Shown here: in pieces, positions 1 to 9,173 of the stretch
How the letters are laid out: each line of letters begins with the position of its first letter
Numbering within the stretch: the first letter of the stretch is position 1
Origin: Enterovibrio nigricans DSM 22720
GTDB taxonomy: Bacteria; Pseudomonadota; Gammaproteobacteria; Enterobacterales; Vibrionaceae
DNA: 64,000 nt
Assembly (NCBI RefSeq): GCF_900167155.1
Contig: NZ_FUXU01000017.1
Location: 1 to 64,000, forward strand
Direction of reading: 5' to 3'
Program-made: the position numbers and the translations under genes
Notes under the pieces: generated by a model
What the model saw: only the letters and a program-made list of their open reading frames with translations
Told to the model about the DNA's origin: nothing
The model's database searches: none

Positions 1-1
1 C

Positions 2-1240
2 ATGAGACTACGACGATTGATGGGTGTAGCCGATCAGATCGTAGCTTCTAGATTTAGTTCCATCGATTTAAGCAACAAAGCCTTCACTGATCCTAAAAAT
101 GGAAAGCGTTACCAACTGGTCGACAAGCCTGCAACCTTGATCCATCGCCCGCGTGGACTTCACCTTGAAGAAGCGCACATCATTTTCAATGGCAAGTCGA
201 TCCCAGCCGCTTTGATGGATTTCGGGCTCTACTTCTTCCATAACTACCAAAGCCGCCAACAGCGTGGCCAAGGGGTCTATTTCTACCTCCCTAAATTGGA
301 GTCCATGGAAGAGGCGGCATGGTGGGAAGCGGTTTTTGATTTCACCGAGCGTTATTTTAAAACCGAGTCAGGGACAATCCGCGCAACGGTATTGATTGAA
401 ACCCTGCCCGCCGTATTCCAAATGGAAGAAATCTTGTATGCCTTGCGCAAGCACATCGTGGGCATGAATTGCGGCCGTTGGGATTACATATTCAGCTACA
501 TCAAAACGCTAAAAAATCACACCGATCGCATCTTACCTGACCGTCATGCTATCGGCATGGATCAGCCTTTTCTCGACGCTTACAGCAAACGTTTGATTCA
601 AACCTGCCACCGTCGAGGAGCATTAGCGATTGGCGGCATGTCAGCATTTATCCCTTCAAAAGACCCTGATGAAATGGCACGCGTGACGCAAAAGGTCATT
701 GAAGACAAACGCCGAGAAGCCACTAACGGCCACGATGGCACTTGGGTAGCACACCCGCACCTCGTCACCCTTGCACGCGACACGTTTGATCAATACCTGA
801 ACGGCGCGACGAACCAACGTTGCTTTATGCCGGATGGCACCTATGACGCAGCTGTGTTGCTTCAACCCTGTCAAGGGCCAAAAGACGAAGCTGGCGTCAG
901 AAAGAACATCCGAATTGCTGTGCTTTATATGGAAGCATGGCTTCGCGGCATAGGCTGCGTTCCCATTTACGGAATGATGGAAGATGCTGCCACGGCAGAA
1001 ATCTCTCGTGCCAACATCTGGCAATGGCTGAAACATCAAGTCTCTTTAGACGATGGCAGAGTCTTTACCATTAAGATGTTCAAACAATGGCTGAACCAAG
1101 AGGTCGCAGACATGACGGCAGCGGCTGGCAATGAAGAGAACAGGAAATTTGAAGACGCATCGGCGATGTTCTATTCCCTCTCCACGGATAAAGACTTTGC
1201 AGATTTCCTGACAATTCCTTGCTACGAAAAACTCGAATAA
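2..1240 (+). CDS. aceB: Malate synthase A, C-terminal 412 residues (cut by window edge)
   Basis: Condenses glyoxylate with acetyl-CoA to malate in the cytoplasm. The visible protein is 412 residues against about 530 for the family, and the frame is open at base 2, so roughly 120 residues lie upstream of the window and the first Met here is internal. Family signatures are clear: the IRATVLIETLPAVFQMEE strand with its metal-ligand Glu, GMNCGRWDYIFS with the next acidic ligand, and YGMMEDAATAEISRAN with the catalytic Asp. Length and motifs fit isoform A rather than the 720-residue isoform G. It is followed by a GlcG-like gene and a purine catabolism operon. Glyoxylate is the end product of ureide breakdown, so this copy may serve purine catabolism as well as, or instead of, the acetate shunt; that role is inference from context. 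Confidence 0.95.
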   Translation: MRLRRLMGVADQIVASRFSSIDLSNKAFTDPKNGKRYQLVDKPATLIHRPRGLHLEEAHIIFNGKSIPAALMDFGLYFFHNYQSRQQRGQGVYFYLPKLESMEEAAWWEAVFDFTERYFKTESGTIRATVLIETLPAVFQMEEILYALRKHIVGMNCGRWDYIFSYIKTLKNHTDRILPDRHAIGMDQPFLDAYSKRLIQTCHRRGALAIGGMSAFIPSKDPDEMARVTQKVIEDKRREATNGHDGTWVAHPHLVTLARDTFDQYLNGATNQRCFMPDGTYDAAVLLQPCQGPKDEAGVRKNIRIAVLYMEAWLRGIGCVPIYGMMEDAATAEISRANIWQWLKHQVSLDDGRVFTIKMFKQWLNQEVADMTAAAGNEENRKFEDASAMFYSLSTDKDFADFLTIPCYEKLE

Positions 1241-1248
1241 CACGCATT

Positions 1249-1272
1249 GGCAGCGGCAAGACTGTCGCTGCC
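1249..1272 (+). other. Intercistronic stem-loop between malate synthase and GlcG-like gene
   Basis: A perfect 7-bp inverted repeat (GGCAGCG at 1249-1255, CGCTGCC at 1266-1272) with a 10-nt loop starts 9 bases after the malate synthase stop and ends just before the next ribosome binding site. No T-run follows, so it is more likely an RNA stability or processing element in a two-gene transcript than a terminator. Confidence 0.4.
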
Positions 1273-1293
1273 GTCCACTTCAAGGAGATCGAC

Positions 1294-1734
1294 ATGGAAA
1301 ATCTGACGATGACAAAGGCACTGGAAATAACCACGCAGGTATTTCTCGCTGCCCAAGAGCGAAAAACCGCGCCACTAACGGTGGCCATTTTAGACAAAGG
1401 TGGTGCGCTTATTTCGCTTCAAAGGCAGGATGGGTCAAGCATGATGCACCCTGAGATCGCCATTGCCAAAGCATGGGGTGCATTAGCTCTGGGCTGTTCA
1501 TCTCGAAAAATCGCGGATGATGCGCAAACTCGGCCTTGCTTTATCTCGTCAGTGGCCACCCTCGCACAAGGCAACCTTGTTCCGGTGCCCGGGGGTGTGC
1601 TCATCCGTGATGATACGTCTGAACTCCTTGGAGCCGTCGGGGTGTCCGGTGACATTTCTGATACGGATGAAGCCGTTGCGATTGAAGGTATTTTTGCGGC
1701 AAAATTTTGCACCGACAGTTCGCTGACCCTGTAA
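1294..1734 (+). CDS. GlcG/HbpS family protein (DUF336), 146 aa
   Basis: Member of the GlcG/HbpS (DUF336) family: small soluble proteins found with glycolate/glyoxylate genes or as haem-binding proteins, with no firmly known enzymatic role. The family pattern is visible: an N-terminal amphipathic helix (TKALEITTQVFLAAQE), then VAILDKGGALISLQRQDGS, the helix AIAKAWGALALG, and the C-terminal GGVLIRD...LLGAVGVSGD. The ATG at 1294 is chosen because AAGGAG (1282-1287) lies 6 nt before it. A longer reading frame from 1219 overlaps malate synthase and has no such site. It lies 53 bases behind malate synthase and probably shares its transcript, matching the frequent pairing of this family with glyoxylate metabolism. 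Confidence 0.85.
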   Translation: MENLTMTKALEITTQVFLAAQERKTAPLTVAILDKGGALISLQRQDGSSMMHPEIAIAKAWGALALGCSSRKIADDAQTRPCFISSVATLAQGNLVPVPGGVLIRDDTSELLGAVGVSGDISDTDEAVAIEGIFAAKFCTDSSLTL

Positions 1735-1755
1735 GCACGCCAACTTTTACAAGAG

Positions 1756-1797
1756 ACACCGCCACACGCATTAAAAATTTTTATTTGGCGGTGTTTC
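1756..1797 (+). terminator. Hairpin terminator after the GlcG-like gene
   Basis: Nine-base arms ACACCGCCA (1756-1764) and TGGCGGTGT (1786-1794) enclose a 21-nt A/T-rich loop and are followed by TTTCA. It sits about 20 bases after the stop codon. The loop is long and the T-run short, so this is a moderate call. Confidence 0.5.
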
Positions 1798-2011
1798 ACT
1801 TCATTCCCTATGAAATTTCCCCGTAGTCTCCGCTATGGAACAGAACACATACCGCAAACCCATAACAGAGCCGATACAATAAAAGCAGCAATGTTGTACA
1901 ATCAGTTCAGATATTCATATACAAAAATCAACAACAAAAGGTTTCGTTCGCTTTCAGAACGTTATTTAACAGCAAGTTCGTCGAGTGACGAATTTGGAAA
2001 GGAACTACTGT

Positions 2012-2746
2012 ATGACAGGGCTTCTCAAAGCAACCCATAAAAAAAACAAACCGACAAACCCTAAACTCACCCAAGACGATATCGTTTACGGGCATATTTT
2101 TGATGCCATCCTCGAACAGCGTCTTCCGCCCGGTACCAAGCTCAGTGAAGAAGCATTAGGGGAAATATTTGGCGTGAGCCGCACCATTATACGACGCGCC
2201 TTACTCCGTCTTTCAGTGGAACAGGTGGTCAGCACTCGGCCAAATCGCGGTTCCATTGTGGCTTCTCCATCAGTAGAAGAAGCCATGCAAATTTTGAAAG
2301 CGCGAGAGGTCATGGAGTTGGCGATCGTTGAACTTGCCGCTGAGAATGCCACCAGTGAACAAATCGCCAAATGCCGCATAATGGTGGCCGAAGAGCAAGA
2401 GGCAATCGCGCAAAATGATACAGGTCGAAGCATTCGCCTGTCCGGCGAGTTTCACATTGAGCTTGCTGCGATGGCGAACAATCTGCCACTGATGAGTTTC
2501 CAGCGCAGTTTGGTTTCTCAATGTTCGCTCATTATTGCCTTGTATGAATCGTCCAAGAAAACCAACTGCTCCTGCGATGAGCACACGCAATTACTGGATG
2601 TTATCGAAGCGGGAGACAAAGCGTCCGCAATCGCGCTGATGAAAACACACCTCGATCATATCAACTCCAAACTTAACCTTCAGGACGAAAATAATGCTCA
2701 AGATCTTCACGCTGTATTTTCTAATGTCGTGAAAAAGAAAGCCTAA
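2012..2746 (+). CDS. GntR family regulator (FadR/FCD type), likely of the xdh operon, 244 aa
   Basis: DNA-binding repressor or activator. The N-terminal winged helix spans about residues 25-85 (IVYGHIFDAILEQRLPPG, then LSEEALGEIFGVSRTIIRRAL, with the wing RPNRGSIV). The C-terminal part is a helical FCD ligand-binding domain with the FHIELAAMANN segment typical of the metal/ligand site. ATG 2012 is preferred over the GTG at 1985 because AAAGGA (1998-2003) is 8 nt upstream of it. It lies directly upstream of and codirectional with xdhABC-guaD, so control of purine catabolism is likely (inference). A candidate operator is the palindrome at 2975-2988. The effector cannot be read from the sequence. 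Confidence 0.88.
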   Translation: MTGLLKATHKKNKPTNPKLTQDDIVYGHIFDAILEQRLPPGTKLSEEALGEIFGVSRTIIRRALLRLSVEQVVSTRPNRGSIVASPSVEEAMQILKAREVMELAIVELAAENATSEQIAKCRIMVAEEQEAIAQNDTGRSIRLSGEFHIELAAMANNLPLMSFQRSLVSQCSLIIALYESSKKTNCSCDEHTQLLDVIEAGDKASAIALMKTHLDHINSKLNLQDENNAQDLHAVFSNVVKKKA

Positions 2747-2760
2747 GTTCTTCGCCGATC

Positions 2761-2780
2761 GCCCCACATTTCGGTGGGGC
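2761..2780 (+). terminator. Hairpin after the GntR gene
   Basis: GCCCCAC (2761-2767) and GTGGGGC (2774-2780) form a perfect 7-bp GC-rich stem with a 6-nt loop, 14 bases after the stop codon. No T-run follows, so termination may be partial or factor-dependent. The remaining intergenic sequence to xdhA (2781-2974) is A/T-rich and shows no gene. Confidence 0.4.
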
Positions 2781-2974
2781 AACGTTCCCTCTGCGCACTT
2801 ATATCCAACTTGAAATCCATACCACATTTGAGAATTCATACCAATCCCCATCACGGATTGTATACAATTTCACCTAAACATTTTGTTAAACGGCATGGTG
2901 GAAAAACCATTACCCTATGTTTTTATTATCATTTAACATGTTACACCCATGTTATCGCAGTGTTTTCATAAAGT

Positions 2975-2988
2975 TGACCGCACGGTCA
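2975..2988. promoter_or_regulatory. Candidate operator palindrome upstream of xdhA
   Basis: TGACCG-CA-CGGTCA is a perfect inverted repeat of two 6-base arms, 50 bases before the xdhA start codon. Its size and position suit a dimeric GntR/FCD regulator such as the one encoded just upstream. The assignment is inference; the palindrome itself is seen. Confidence 0.4.
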
Positions 2989-3037
2989 GAAATAACTAGT
3001 TTGTAATCAATGGATACGAAGACGTCATGGAGGCCGT

Positions 3038-4492
3038 GTGATCCGTTTTCTCTTAAATCAGAACTTACAGGAAGAGACCAACATCTCTCCTAACCTGACC
3101 ATACTGAACTACCTTCGCGAACACGTGCGCAAAACAGGCACGAAAGAAGGGTGTGGCTCTGGCGACTGTGGGGCCTGTACAGTGGTATTGGGCGAAGTGG
3201 TCGAAGGTAAACTTGAGTATCGCAGTGTGAACTCATGCCTAACATTTGTGTCAGCCCTTCATGGCAAACAGCTCATTACCGTTGAAGATTTACGAACCAA
3301 GAATGGTTTGCACCCAGTACAGCAAGCCGTCGTCGATTTTCATGGTAGCCAATGTGGTTTCTGCACACCGGGCTTTATCATGTCGATGTTTGCGCTGACT
3401 AAGAACCACCCAAACGCTGACAAAGAAGAAACCTACGAAGCGTTAGCGGGAAATCTCTGTCGCTGCACAGGTTATCGTCCCATTGTCGAAGCTGCACTGT
3501 CATTGAGTCAGGAAACACCAATCCGCGACCAATTCGCCGAATACGAAAGCGACATCATCGCGAAACTCAATGCAATCGGTAAACCTGATCTTGAGTATCA
3601 TGCCGATGGTAAAACGGCGTTCACGCCAACCAATAGCGATGAGCTTGCACAAACCTTAATGGCGCATCCAAATGCAAAACTGCTTGCAGGTGGTACAGAC
3701 CTAGCGCTTGAAGTGACGCAGTTTCATCGCGATATCGACAAGCTTATTTACCTCGGCCGCGTTGATGACATCAAAACCGTCCACGAAACCGACACGCACA
3801 TCGATATTGGCGCGAACGTGCCATTTACGGATGTCTACCGTGCGCTTGAACCTCACTACCCCGATTTCGGAGCCTTGCTGCAACGCTTTGCATCACTACA
3901 AATCCGCAATCAAGGCACAATTGGCGGCAACATCGCCAATGCTTCCCCGATTGGAGACGGGCCTCCACTTCTTATCGCCCTAGGAGCCAGTATTGTTTTA
4001 CGCCGTGGCGATACCGCGCGAGAAATTCAGCTCGAAGATTTCTTCAAAGGCTATAAGGTCACTGAGTTACAACCTGCTGAGTTTGTTCAAACTATTCGGG
4101 TGCCAAAACCTCAGCCAAACCAGACATTCAAGGCGTACAAGATCTCAAAACGTTTTGATGATGACATTTCAGCTGTTTGTGGCGCATTCAATTTAACATT
4201 TGATGGCGACATTGTTTCAGACGCACGTATCGCGTTTGGCGGAATGGCTGCGATACCCGCGCGCGCAAGTCACTGCGAACAGGCGTTAGTGGGGCAACCA
4301 TTAACGGCAGCAACGATTCAATCTGCGATGACGGCATTAGGCAACGATTTTTCCCCTATCTCTGACTTCAGGGCAACAAAAGAATACCGCGCCGAAACCG
4401 CTGCAAACCTACTCTACCGCTTGTTCACGGAGTTGAACTACACCACGGATGGAAAAACGATTGAAACGAGGGTGATTCATTATGTCTCGTAA
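3038..4492 (+). CDS. xdhA: Xanthine dehydrogenase small subunit (2x[2Fe-2S], FAD), 484 aa
   Basis: Electron-transfer subunit of xanthine dehydrogenase, which oxidises hypoxanthine and xanthine to urate with NAD+. Residues 1-85 are a plant-type ferredoxin domain with Cys39, Cys44, Cys47 and Cys67. Residues 86-160 are the helical second [2Fe-2S] domain (QCGFC at 105-109, CRC at 141-143). The rest is the FAD domain, with LLAGGTDLAL at 215-224 and TIGGNIANASPIGDGPP at about 294-310. The start is GTG 3038, preceded by ATGGAGG (3027-3033). The reading frame overlaps xdhB by 11 bases, so the two are translationally coupled. Length and domain order match bacterial XdhA of the two-subunit type. Confidence 0.96.
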   Translation: MIRFLLNQNLQEETNISPNLTILNYLREHVRKTGTKEGCGSGDCGACTVVLGEVVEGKLEYRSVNSCLTFVSALHGKQLITVEDLRTKNGLHPVQQAVVDFHGSQCGFCTPGFIMSMFALTKNHPNADKEETYEALAGNLCRCTGYRPIVEAALSLSQETPIRDQFAEYESDIIAKLNAIGKPDLEYHADGKTAFTPTNSDELAQTLMAHPNAKLLAGGTDLALEVTQFHRDIDKLIYLGRVDDIKTVHETDTHIDIGANVPFTDVYRALEPHYPDFGALLQRFASLQIRNQGTIGGNIANASPIGDGPPLLIALGASIVLRRGDTAREIQLEDFFKGYKVTELQPAEFVQTIRVPKPQPNQTFKAYKISKRFDDDISAVCGAFNLTFDGDIVSDARIAFGGMAAIPARASHCEQALVGQPLTAATIQSAMTALGNDFSPISDFRATKEYRAETAANLLYRLFTELNYTTDGKTIETRVIHYVS

Positions 4493-6884
4493 AACAGCAC
4501 CAAATATGACCATGGAAGAAATGGCGGCACAGGCCAAAGCAGGTTTAGCTACCGGCGTTGGTAAATCGGTCAAACACGAAAGCGCGGAAAAACAGGTATC
4601 TGGCGAAGCTCTCTATATCGATGATCGCGGCGAGTTTCCGAATCAACTCCATGTCTACGCATTAATGAGCCCTCATGCTCATGCCACGATCACTAAATTA
4701 GACGTGTCTCCCTGCTATAACATGCCTGGTGTTCGTACTGTCATCACTGCGAATGATGTGCCGGGTGAACTCGATATCGGCCCAATCTTACCGGGCGACC
4801 CAATGCTTGCCGATGGCAAAGTGGTGTATGTAGGGCAGCCTGTTATTGCAGTTGCCGCAGACAGCTTGGATAACGCGCGCAAAGGTGCTGAAGCCGCGAT
4901 TATTGAATATCAAGAATTACCTGCGGCTTTAGACGTAGAAGATGCGTTAGCACAAGAGCTGTTCGTGACAGACAGCCACACGCAAAAACGTGGCGATTCC
5001 ACCAGCGCGATTGCTCAATCTGCGCATGTTCTAGAAGGCTCACTGCATGTGGGTGGACAAGAGCATTTCTATTTGGAAACACAGGTATCCAGTGTTGTTC
5101 CTACGGAAGATGGCGGCGTCATTGTTTACTGCTCGACCCAAAACCCAACGGAAGTACAAAAGCTCGTTTCGTCCGTGTTGGGTGTACCCATGCACAAGGT
5201 GCTTATCGACATGCGCCGCATGGGCGGTGGATTTGGGGGGAAAGAAACACAAGCAGCAGCACCCGCTTGTATCGCCGCTGTGATCGCAATCCAAACCGGA
5301 CAACCGGTTAAATTCCGTCTGCCACGTCGTGAAGACATGATGATGACAGGAAAACGCCATCCCTTCTTCAACCAGTACAAGGTAGGATTTGACGATAACG
5401 GCGTCATTCAAGGTATCGAGATTGTGGTATCCGGTAATGCGGGCCACTCTCCTGACCTCTCTCGCTCCATTGTCGATCGCGCCATGTTCCATTCTGACAA
5501 TGCATATTACCTCAACAATGCCACCGTGACGGGGCATTGCGTGAAAACCAATACGGCATCAAACACCGCATATCGTGGCTTTGGTGGCCCACAGGGTATG
5601 ATGACCATTGAACATGTCATGGACACCATTGCAGGCCACCTTAATAAAGATCCGCTAGAGGTGCGCAAGGCCAATTACTACGGCACTTCATTCAGCCAAG
5701 ACAAAGGCGATGGTCGAGACGAAACCCACTACTTCCAAAAGGTCGAAGATAACTTCATCCATGAAATGACGGCTGATTTGGAAATATCCTGTGACTACCA
5801 AGCGCGCCGCAAAGCGATTGCAGAATTCAATGCCACCAGCCCAATCCTGAAAAAGGGCATTTCGATTACACCAGTGAAGTTTGGCATCTCATTCACTGCC
5901 ACTTTCCTCAACCAAGCTGGCGCACTTGTTACTGTCTATACAGACGGCAGCATTAACCTTAACCATGGTGGCACAGAAATGGGCCAAGGCCTTAACACCA
6001 AGGTGGCGCAGATTGTCGCAGAAACCTTTAACGTGGACGTTGATACCATTCAAGTGACGGTCACCAACACGGAAAAAGTCCCCAACACGTCACCCACGGC
6101 TGCTTCATCAGGCACAGACCTGAACGGTAAAGCCGCGCAGAATGCTGCGTTGATCATCAAAGAACGCATGGTCGATTTTGCATCTTCACATTTTGATGTA
6201 TCACCCAATGACGTGGTCTTTAGCAACGGGATTGTCACGATTGGCGACAAAGAAACCCTGACTTTCGCCGACTTTAGTGAGCTTTGCTGGTTCAACCAAA
6301 TCTCGTTGGCAGCGTCGGGCTTCTATCGCACGCCGAAGATCTTTTACGATCACGCAACGGCCCGCGGCCGCCCTTTCTATTACTTCGCTTACGGCGTTTC
6401 CTGCTCCGAAGTCATTGTCGATACGCTCATCGGCGAATACAAAGTGCTGCGTGTAGACATACTTCATGATGTTGGTGCGTCACTCAATCCTGCCATTGAT
6501 ATTGGCCAAGTTGAAGGCGGATTCATTCAAGGCATGGGGTGGCTGACGACAGAAGAGCTGGTTTGGAACGATAAAGGTCAGCTCATGACATCGGGCCCTG
6601 CGAGTTACAAAATCCCTGCCGTGGCTGACACACCGGAAATTTTCAATACACGATTAGTGGAAAATCGCGCCAATCCTGAAGACACCGTCTTCCATTCAAA
6701 AGCCGTCGGTGAACCGCCGTTTATGTTGGCGATTTCTGTGTGGAGTGCGCTTCGCGATGCGATTGCGAGCATTGCAGACGAAGGAGAAATTCCCCACTTA
6801 CCTGCCCCAGCCACACCTGAGCAGGTTTACAACGCGATTAAACAAGCGCGTAAAGGTAAGTCTTCTGTGTCGTTTGCCCTGTAA
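4482..6884 (+). CDS. xdhB: Xanthine dehydrogenase large, molybdopterin-binding subunit, 800 aa
   Basis: Catalytic subunit carrying the molybdenum cofactor. The chain shows the aldehyde oxidase/xanthine dehydrogenase order: the N-terminal a/b-hammerhead domain (about 30-150), the QEHFYLE signature (193-199), MGGGFGGKE (247-255), AYRGFGGPQG near 363-372 with the substrate-contacting Arg365, GGTEMGQGLNTK near 495, and KAVGEPPF near the C-terminus containing the catalytic Glu. Those residues make it a purine hydroxylase rather than a CO dehydrogenase, whose active-site loop carries Cys. It lies between xdhA and xdhC in one operon, in the usual order small subunit, large subunit, maturation factor. 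Confidence 0.96.
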   Translation: MSRKTAPNMTMEEMAAQAKAGLATGVGKSVKHESAEKQVSGEALYIDDRGEFPNQLHVYALMSPHAHATITKLDVSPCYNMPGVRTVITANDVPGELDIGPILPGDPMLADGKVVYVGQPVIAVAADSLDNARKGAEAAIIEYQELPAALDVEDALAQELFVTDSHTQKRGDSTSAIAQSAHVLEGSLHVGGQEHFYLETQVSSVVPTEDGGVIVYCSTQNPTEVQKLVSSVLGVPMHKVLIDMRRMGGGFGGKETQAAAPACIAAVIAIQTGQPVKFRLPRREDMMMTGKRHPFFNQYKVGFDDNGVIQGIEIVVSGNAGHSPDLSRSIVDRAMFHSDNAYYLNNATVTGHCVKTNTASNTAYRGFGGPQGMMTIEHVMDTIAGHLNKDPLEVRKANYYGTSFSQDKGDGRDETHYFQKVEDNFIHEMTADLEISCDYQARRKAIAEFNATSPILKKGISITPVKFGISFTATFLNQAGALVTVYTDGSINLNHGGTEMGQGLNTKVAQIVAETFNVDVDTIQVTVTNTEKVPNTSPTAASSGTDLNGKAAQNAALIIKERMVDFASSHFDVSPNDVVFSNGIVTIGDKETLTFADFSELCWFNQISLAASGFYRTPKIFYDHATARGRPFYYFAYGVSCSEVIVDTLIGEYKVLRVDILHDVGASLNPAIDIGQVEGGFIQGMGWLTTEELVWNDKGQLMTSGPASYKIPAVADTPEIFNTRLVENRANPEDTVFHSKAVGEPPFMLAISVWSALRDAIASIADEGEIPHLPAPATPEQVYNAIKQARKGKSSVSFAL

Positions 6885-6913
6885 ACGGCGCACCAGAACC
6901 ATGGAGGTCAGTC

Positions 6914-7813
6914 ATGTTTAAAGACAATTGGATCCAGGCACTGGCGGAATTTGAAGCCAAAGGCACACCGTGTGTCATGGTCACTGTACTGGAAGATAAA
7001 GGCTCGGTGCCTCGCGGCGCAGGCACCAAGATGCTCGTTACTGACAGCGATATCATCGCCACCATCGGTGGTGGGCATCTCGAACACGTTGCCATGAAAA
7101 CTGCGCAGGAAATGCTGGCTCAAGGCGAGCAAGAAATGAAAGTTGAACGCTTTAATCTCGGCGCGAGATTGGGGCAATGCTGCGGCGGTGTCGTTACGCT
7201 AAGTTTCGAGCCCATTGGTCAACAACGCCATGTCCTTGCCCTCTTTGGTGCAGGTCATGTCGCGAAAGCACTCGTACACATTCTGGCGACGCTACCCTTT
7301 AAGGTCATTTGGATCGATGAGCGAGAAGAGCAATTTCCCGCACATTTACCCGACAACGTCGAAATGCGCGTGAATGATGACCCTGTGGGTGAAGTGTCTA
7401 CCTTACCTGCAAACAGCATGTATCTGGTGTTAACCCACAACCACCAGCTCGACTTTGATCTTTCTCGCGCCATTCTAAAACGGGGAGACAGCCGCTACTT
7501 TGGGCTTATTGGCTCCTTGTCTAAGAGAAAGCGTTTTGACTATCGCTTAAAAGAGCGAGGTTTTAACGATGACGATATCAACACCATGATTTGTCCTATC
7601 GGCATTGAGGCGGTCAAAGGAAAGCACCCCGCTGAAATTGCCGTTTCTGTCGCTGGAGAACTCATTGCTTGCTATCAAGGCGAACAAATTCTCAATAAAC
7701 GCGAACACGCTACAAACGGAGCCGAGGCACAGAAACGACCCGAAAAGCTCTCTATTCTGAATAGAGATCCTGAAGAAAACGATAAAAATAACAAAGAGAA
7801 AATAAGGGCATAA
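6914..7813 (+). CDS. xdhC: XdhC, molybdenum cofactor insertion and sulfuration factor, 299 aa
   Basis: XdhC/CoxI family chaperone that binds molybdopterin cofactor and delivers its sulfurated form to apo-XdhB. The N-terminal XdhC domain shows GSVPRGAGTKMLVT and IGGGHLE. GQCCGG near residue 95 is the conserved cysteine motif, and the C-terminal Rossmann domain begins with LFGAGHVAKAL (about 110-120). ATG 6914 follows ATGGAGG (6901-6907), the same strong site used by xdhA. The last 40 residues form a highly charged Lys/Glu/Asn tail outside the conserved domain. The gene starts 29 bases after xdhB and is followed by guaD after 4 bases. Confidence 0.94.
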   Translation: MFKDNWIQALAEFEAKGTPCVMVTVLEDKGSVPRGAGTKMLVTDSDIIATIGGGHLEHVAMKTAQEMLAQGEQEMKVERFNLGARLGQCCGGVVTLSFEPIGQQRHVLALFGAGHVAKALVHILATLPFKVIWIDEREEQFPAHLPDNVEMRVNDDPVGEVSTLPANSMYLVLTHNHQLDFDLSRAILKRGDSRYFGLIGSLSKRKRFDYRLKERGFNDDDINTMICPIGIEAVKGKHPAEIAVSVAGELIACYQGEQILNKREHATNGAEAQKRPEKLSILNRDPEENDKNNKEKIRA

Positions 7814-7817
7814 AGGA

Positions 7818-9137
7818 ATGAAAGACCCAAAAGCTCATCCGGCGAAAGCCTTTCGCACTGCCATATTGCATAGCATTGCAAACCCTACTGATGTTGGGTT
7901 GGAAAACTCATACCAATATTTTGAAGACGGCATTCTATTGGTTGCGGACGGCCATGTCGTTAAAGTCGGAGACGCAAAAGAGATATTACCCACACTCGAT
8001 GACAGCGTCGTTGTGACCGAGCTGGAAAACAAGCTCATCACCCCTGGCTTTATTGATACCCATATTCACTACCCGCAAACAGGGATGATTGCTGCCTATG
8101 GCGAACAACTTCTGGATTGGCTAAACAACTACACGTTTCCAGAAGAAAAACGCTTTGCTGATAAAGACTATGCCAGAGAAGTTGCCGTGCAATTCTTAGA
8201 TGAACTGGCACGAAATGGCACCACCACAGCACTCGTTTTCGGAACTGTACATAAAGAATCCGTTGATGTGTTTTTTCAAGAGTCCGAGAAACGCAATCTT
8301 CGTATGATTGCGGGCAAAGTGCTAATGGACAGAAACGCCCCAGACGATCTGAAAGACACACCGGAATCGGGTTACGAAGACAGCAAAGCCCTCATCGAGA
8401 AATGGCACAATAAAGGTCGCCTCCATTACGCAGTAACACCTCGTTTCGCGCCAACCAGTACCTCTGAGCAATTGCGCTTAGCGGGCAAGTTGCTAGAAGA
8501 GTACCCCGACGTTTATATGCATACACACCTTTCCGAAAACCAGAAAGAAATTGAATGGGTACAGGCGTTATTCCCTGAGAGCAAAAACTATCTGGATGTG
8601 TACGATCAACATGGCTTACTTTCAAGTAGATCTGTATTTGCCCACGGTGTTCACCTTTGTGAAGGAGAGTGCAGCAGACTCTCTGAAACTGACTCCGCTA
8701 TCGCGTTTTGTCCAACATCTAACCTTTTCTTAGGCTCTGGCTTATTTCCACTTTCAGATATGGAAGCAAAAGGGATCAAAGTCGGTATGGGAACGGATGT
8801 TGGTGCCGGCACCAGTTTTTCACTGCTGCAAACCATGAGTGAAGCCTATAAAGTGATGCAACTTCAAGGCGATAAACTTCATCCGTTTAAATCGCTCTAC
8901 CAAGCAACATTGGGCGGCGCGAAAGCACTGTCTCTCGACAATGTAATTGGGAATTTCGAATCGGGAAAAGAAGCAGACTTTGTTGTATTGGATCTCAATG
9001 CAACACAACTGATGAGATTTAGAATGGAGCACGCGAAATCGTTAGAGGACAAACTCTTTGTCCTGATAACGATTGGCGATGACAGAACCATCGCCAATAC
9101 CTATTCATACGGTGAGTGTGTTTACGAAAAACAATGA
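7818..9137 (+). CDS. guaD: Guanine deaminase, 439 aa
   Basis: Amidohydrolase that converts guanine to xanthine plus ammonia, feeding the xanthine dehydrogenase encoded just upstream. Metal-binding signatures are in place: PGFIDTHIHYP with His82 and His84, the MHTHLSEN strand, AHGVHL, and the late Asp in MGTDVGAGTS. Length (439) and the DTHIHYPQ form agree with the GuaD/AtzA-TrzN type. It begins 4 bases after xdhC, with AAGGAATG around the start, so it is the last cistron of the operon. Confidence 0.95.
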   Translation: MKDPKAHPAKAFRTAILHSIANPTDVGLENSYQYFEDGILLVADGHVVKVGDAKEILPTLDDSVVVTELENKLITPGFIDTHIHYPQTGMIAAYGEQLLDWLNNYTFPEEKRFADKDYAREVAVQFLDELARNGTTTALVFGTVHKESVDVFFQESEKRNLRMIAGKVLMDRNAPDDLKDTPESGYEDSKALIEKWHNKGRLHYAVTPRFAPTSTSEQLRLAGKLLEEYPDVYMHTHLSENQKEIEWVQALFPESKNYLDVYDQHGLLSSRSVFAHGVHLCEGECSRLSETDSAIAFCPTSNLFLGSGLFPLSDMEAKGIKVGMGTDVGAGTSFSLLQTMSEAYKVMQLQGDKLHPFKSLYQATLGGAKALSLDNVIGNFESGKEADFVVLDLNATQLMRFRMEHAKSLEDKLFVLITIGDDRTIANTYSYGECVYEKQ

Positions 9138-9148
9138 TTCTCTGTGTA

Positions 9149-9173
9149 TTTCGCGGGTAAATCACCCGCGAAA
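9149..9173. terminator. Hairpin between the convergent guaD and small protein genes
   Basis: A perfect 10-bp stem (TTTCGCGGGT at 9149-9158, ACCCGCGAAA at 9164-9173) with a 5-nt loop lies between guaD and the opposite-strand gene ending at 9162, and overlaps the stop codon of the latter. There is no strong T-run on either side, so it could be a weak bidirectional terminator or an anti-readthrough structure. Confidence 0.5.
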
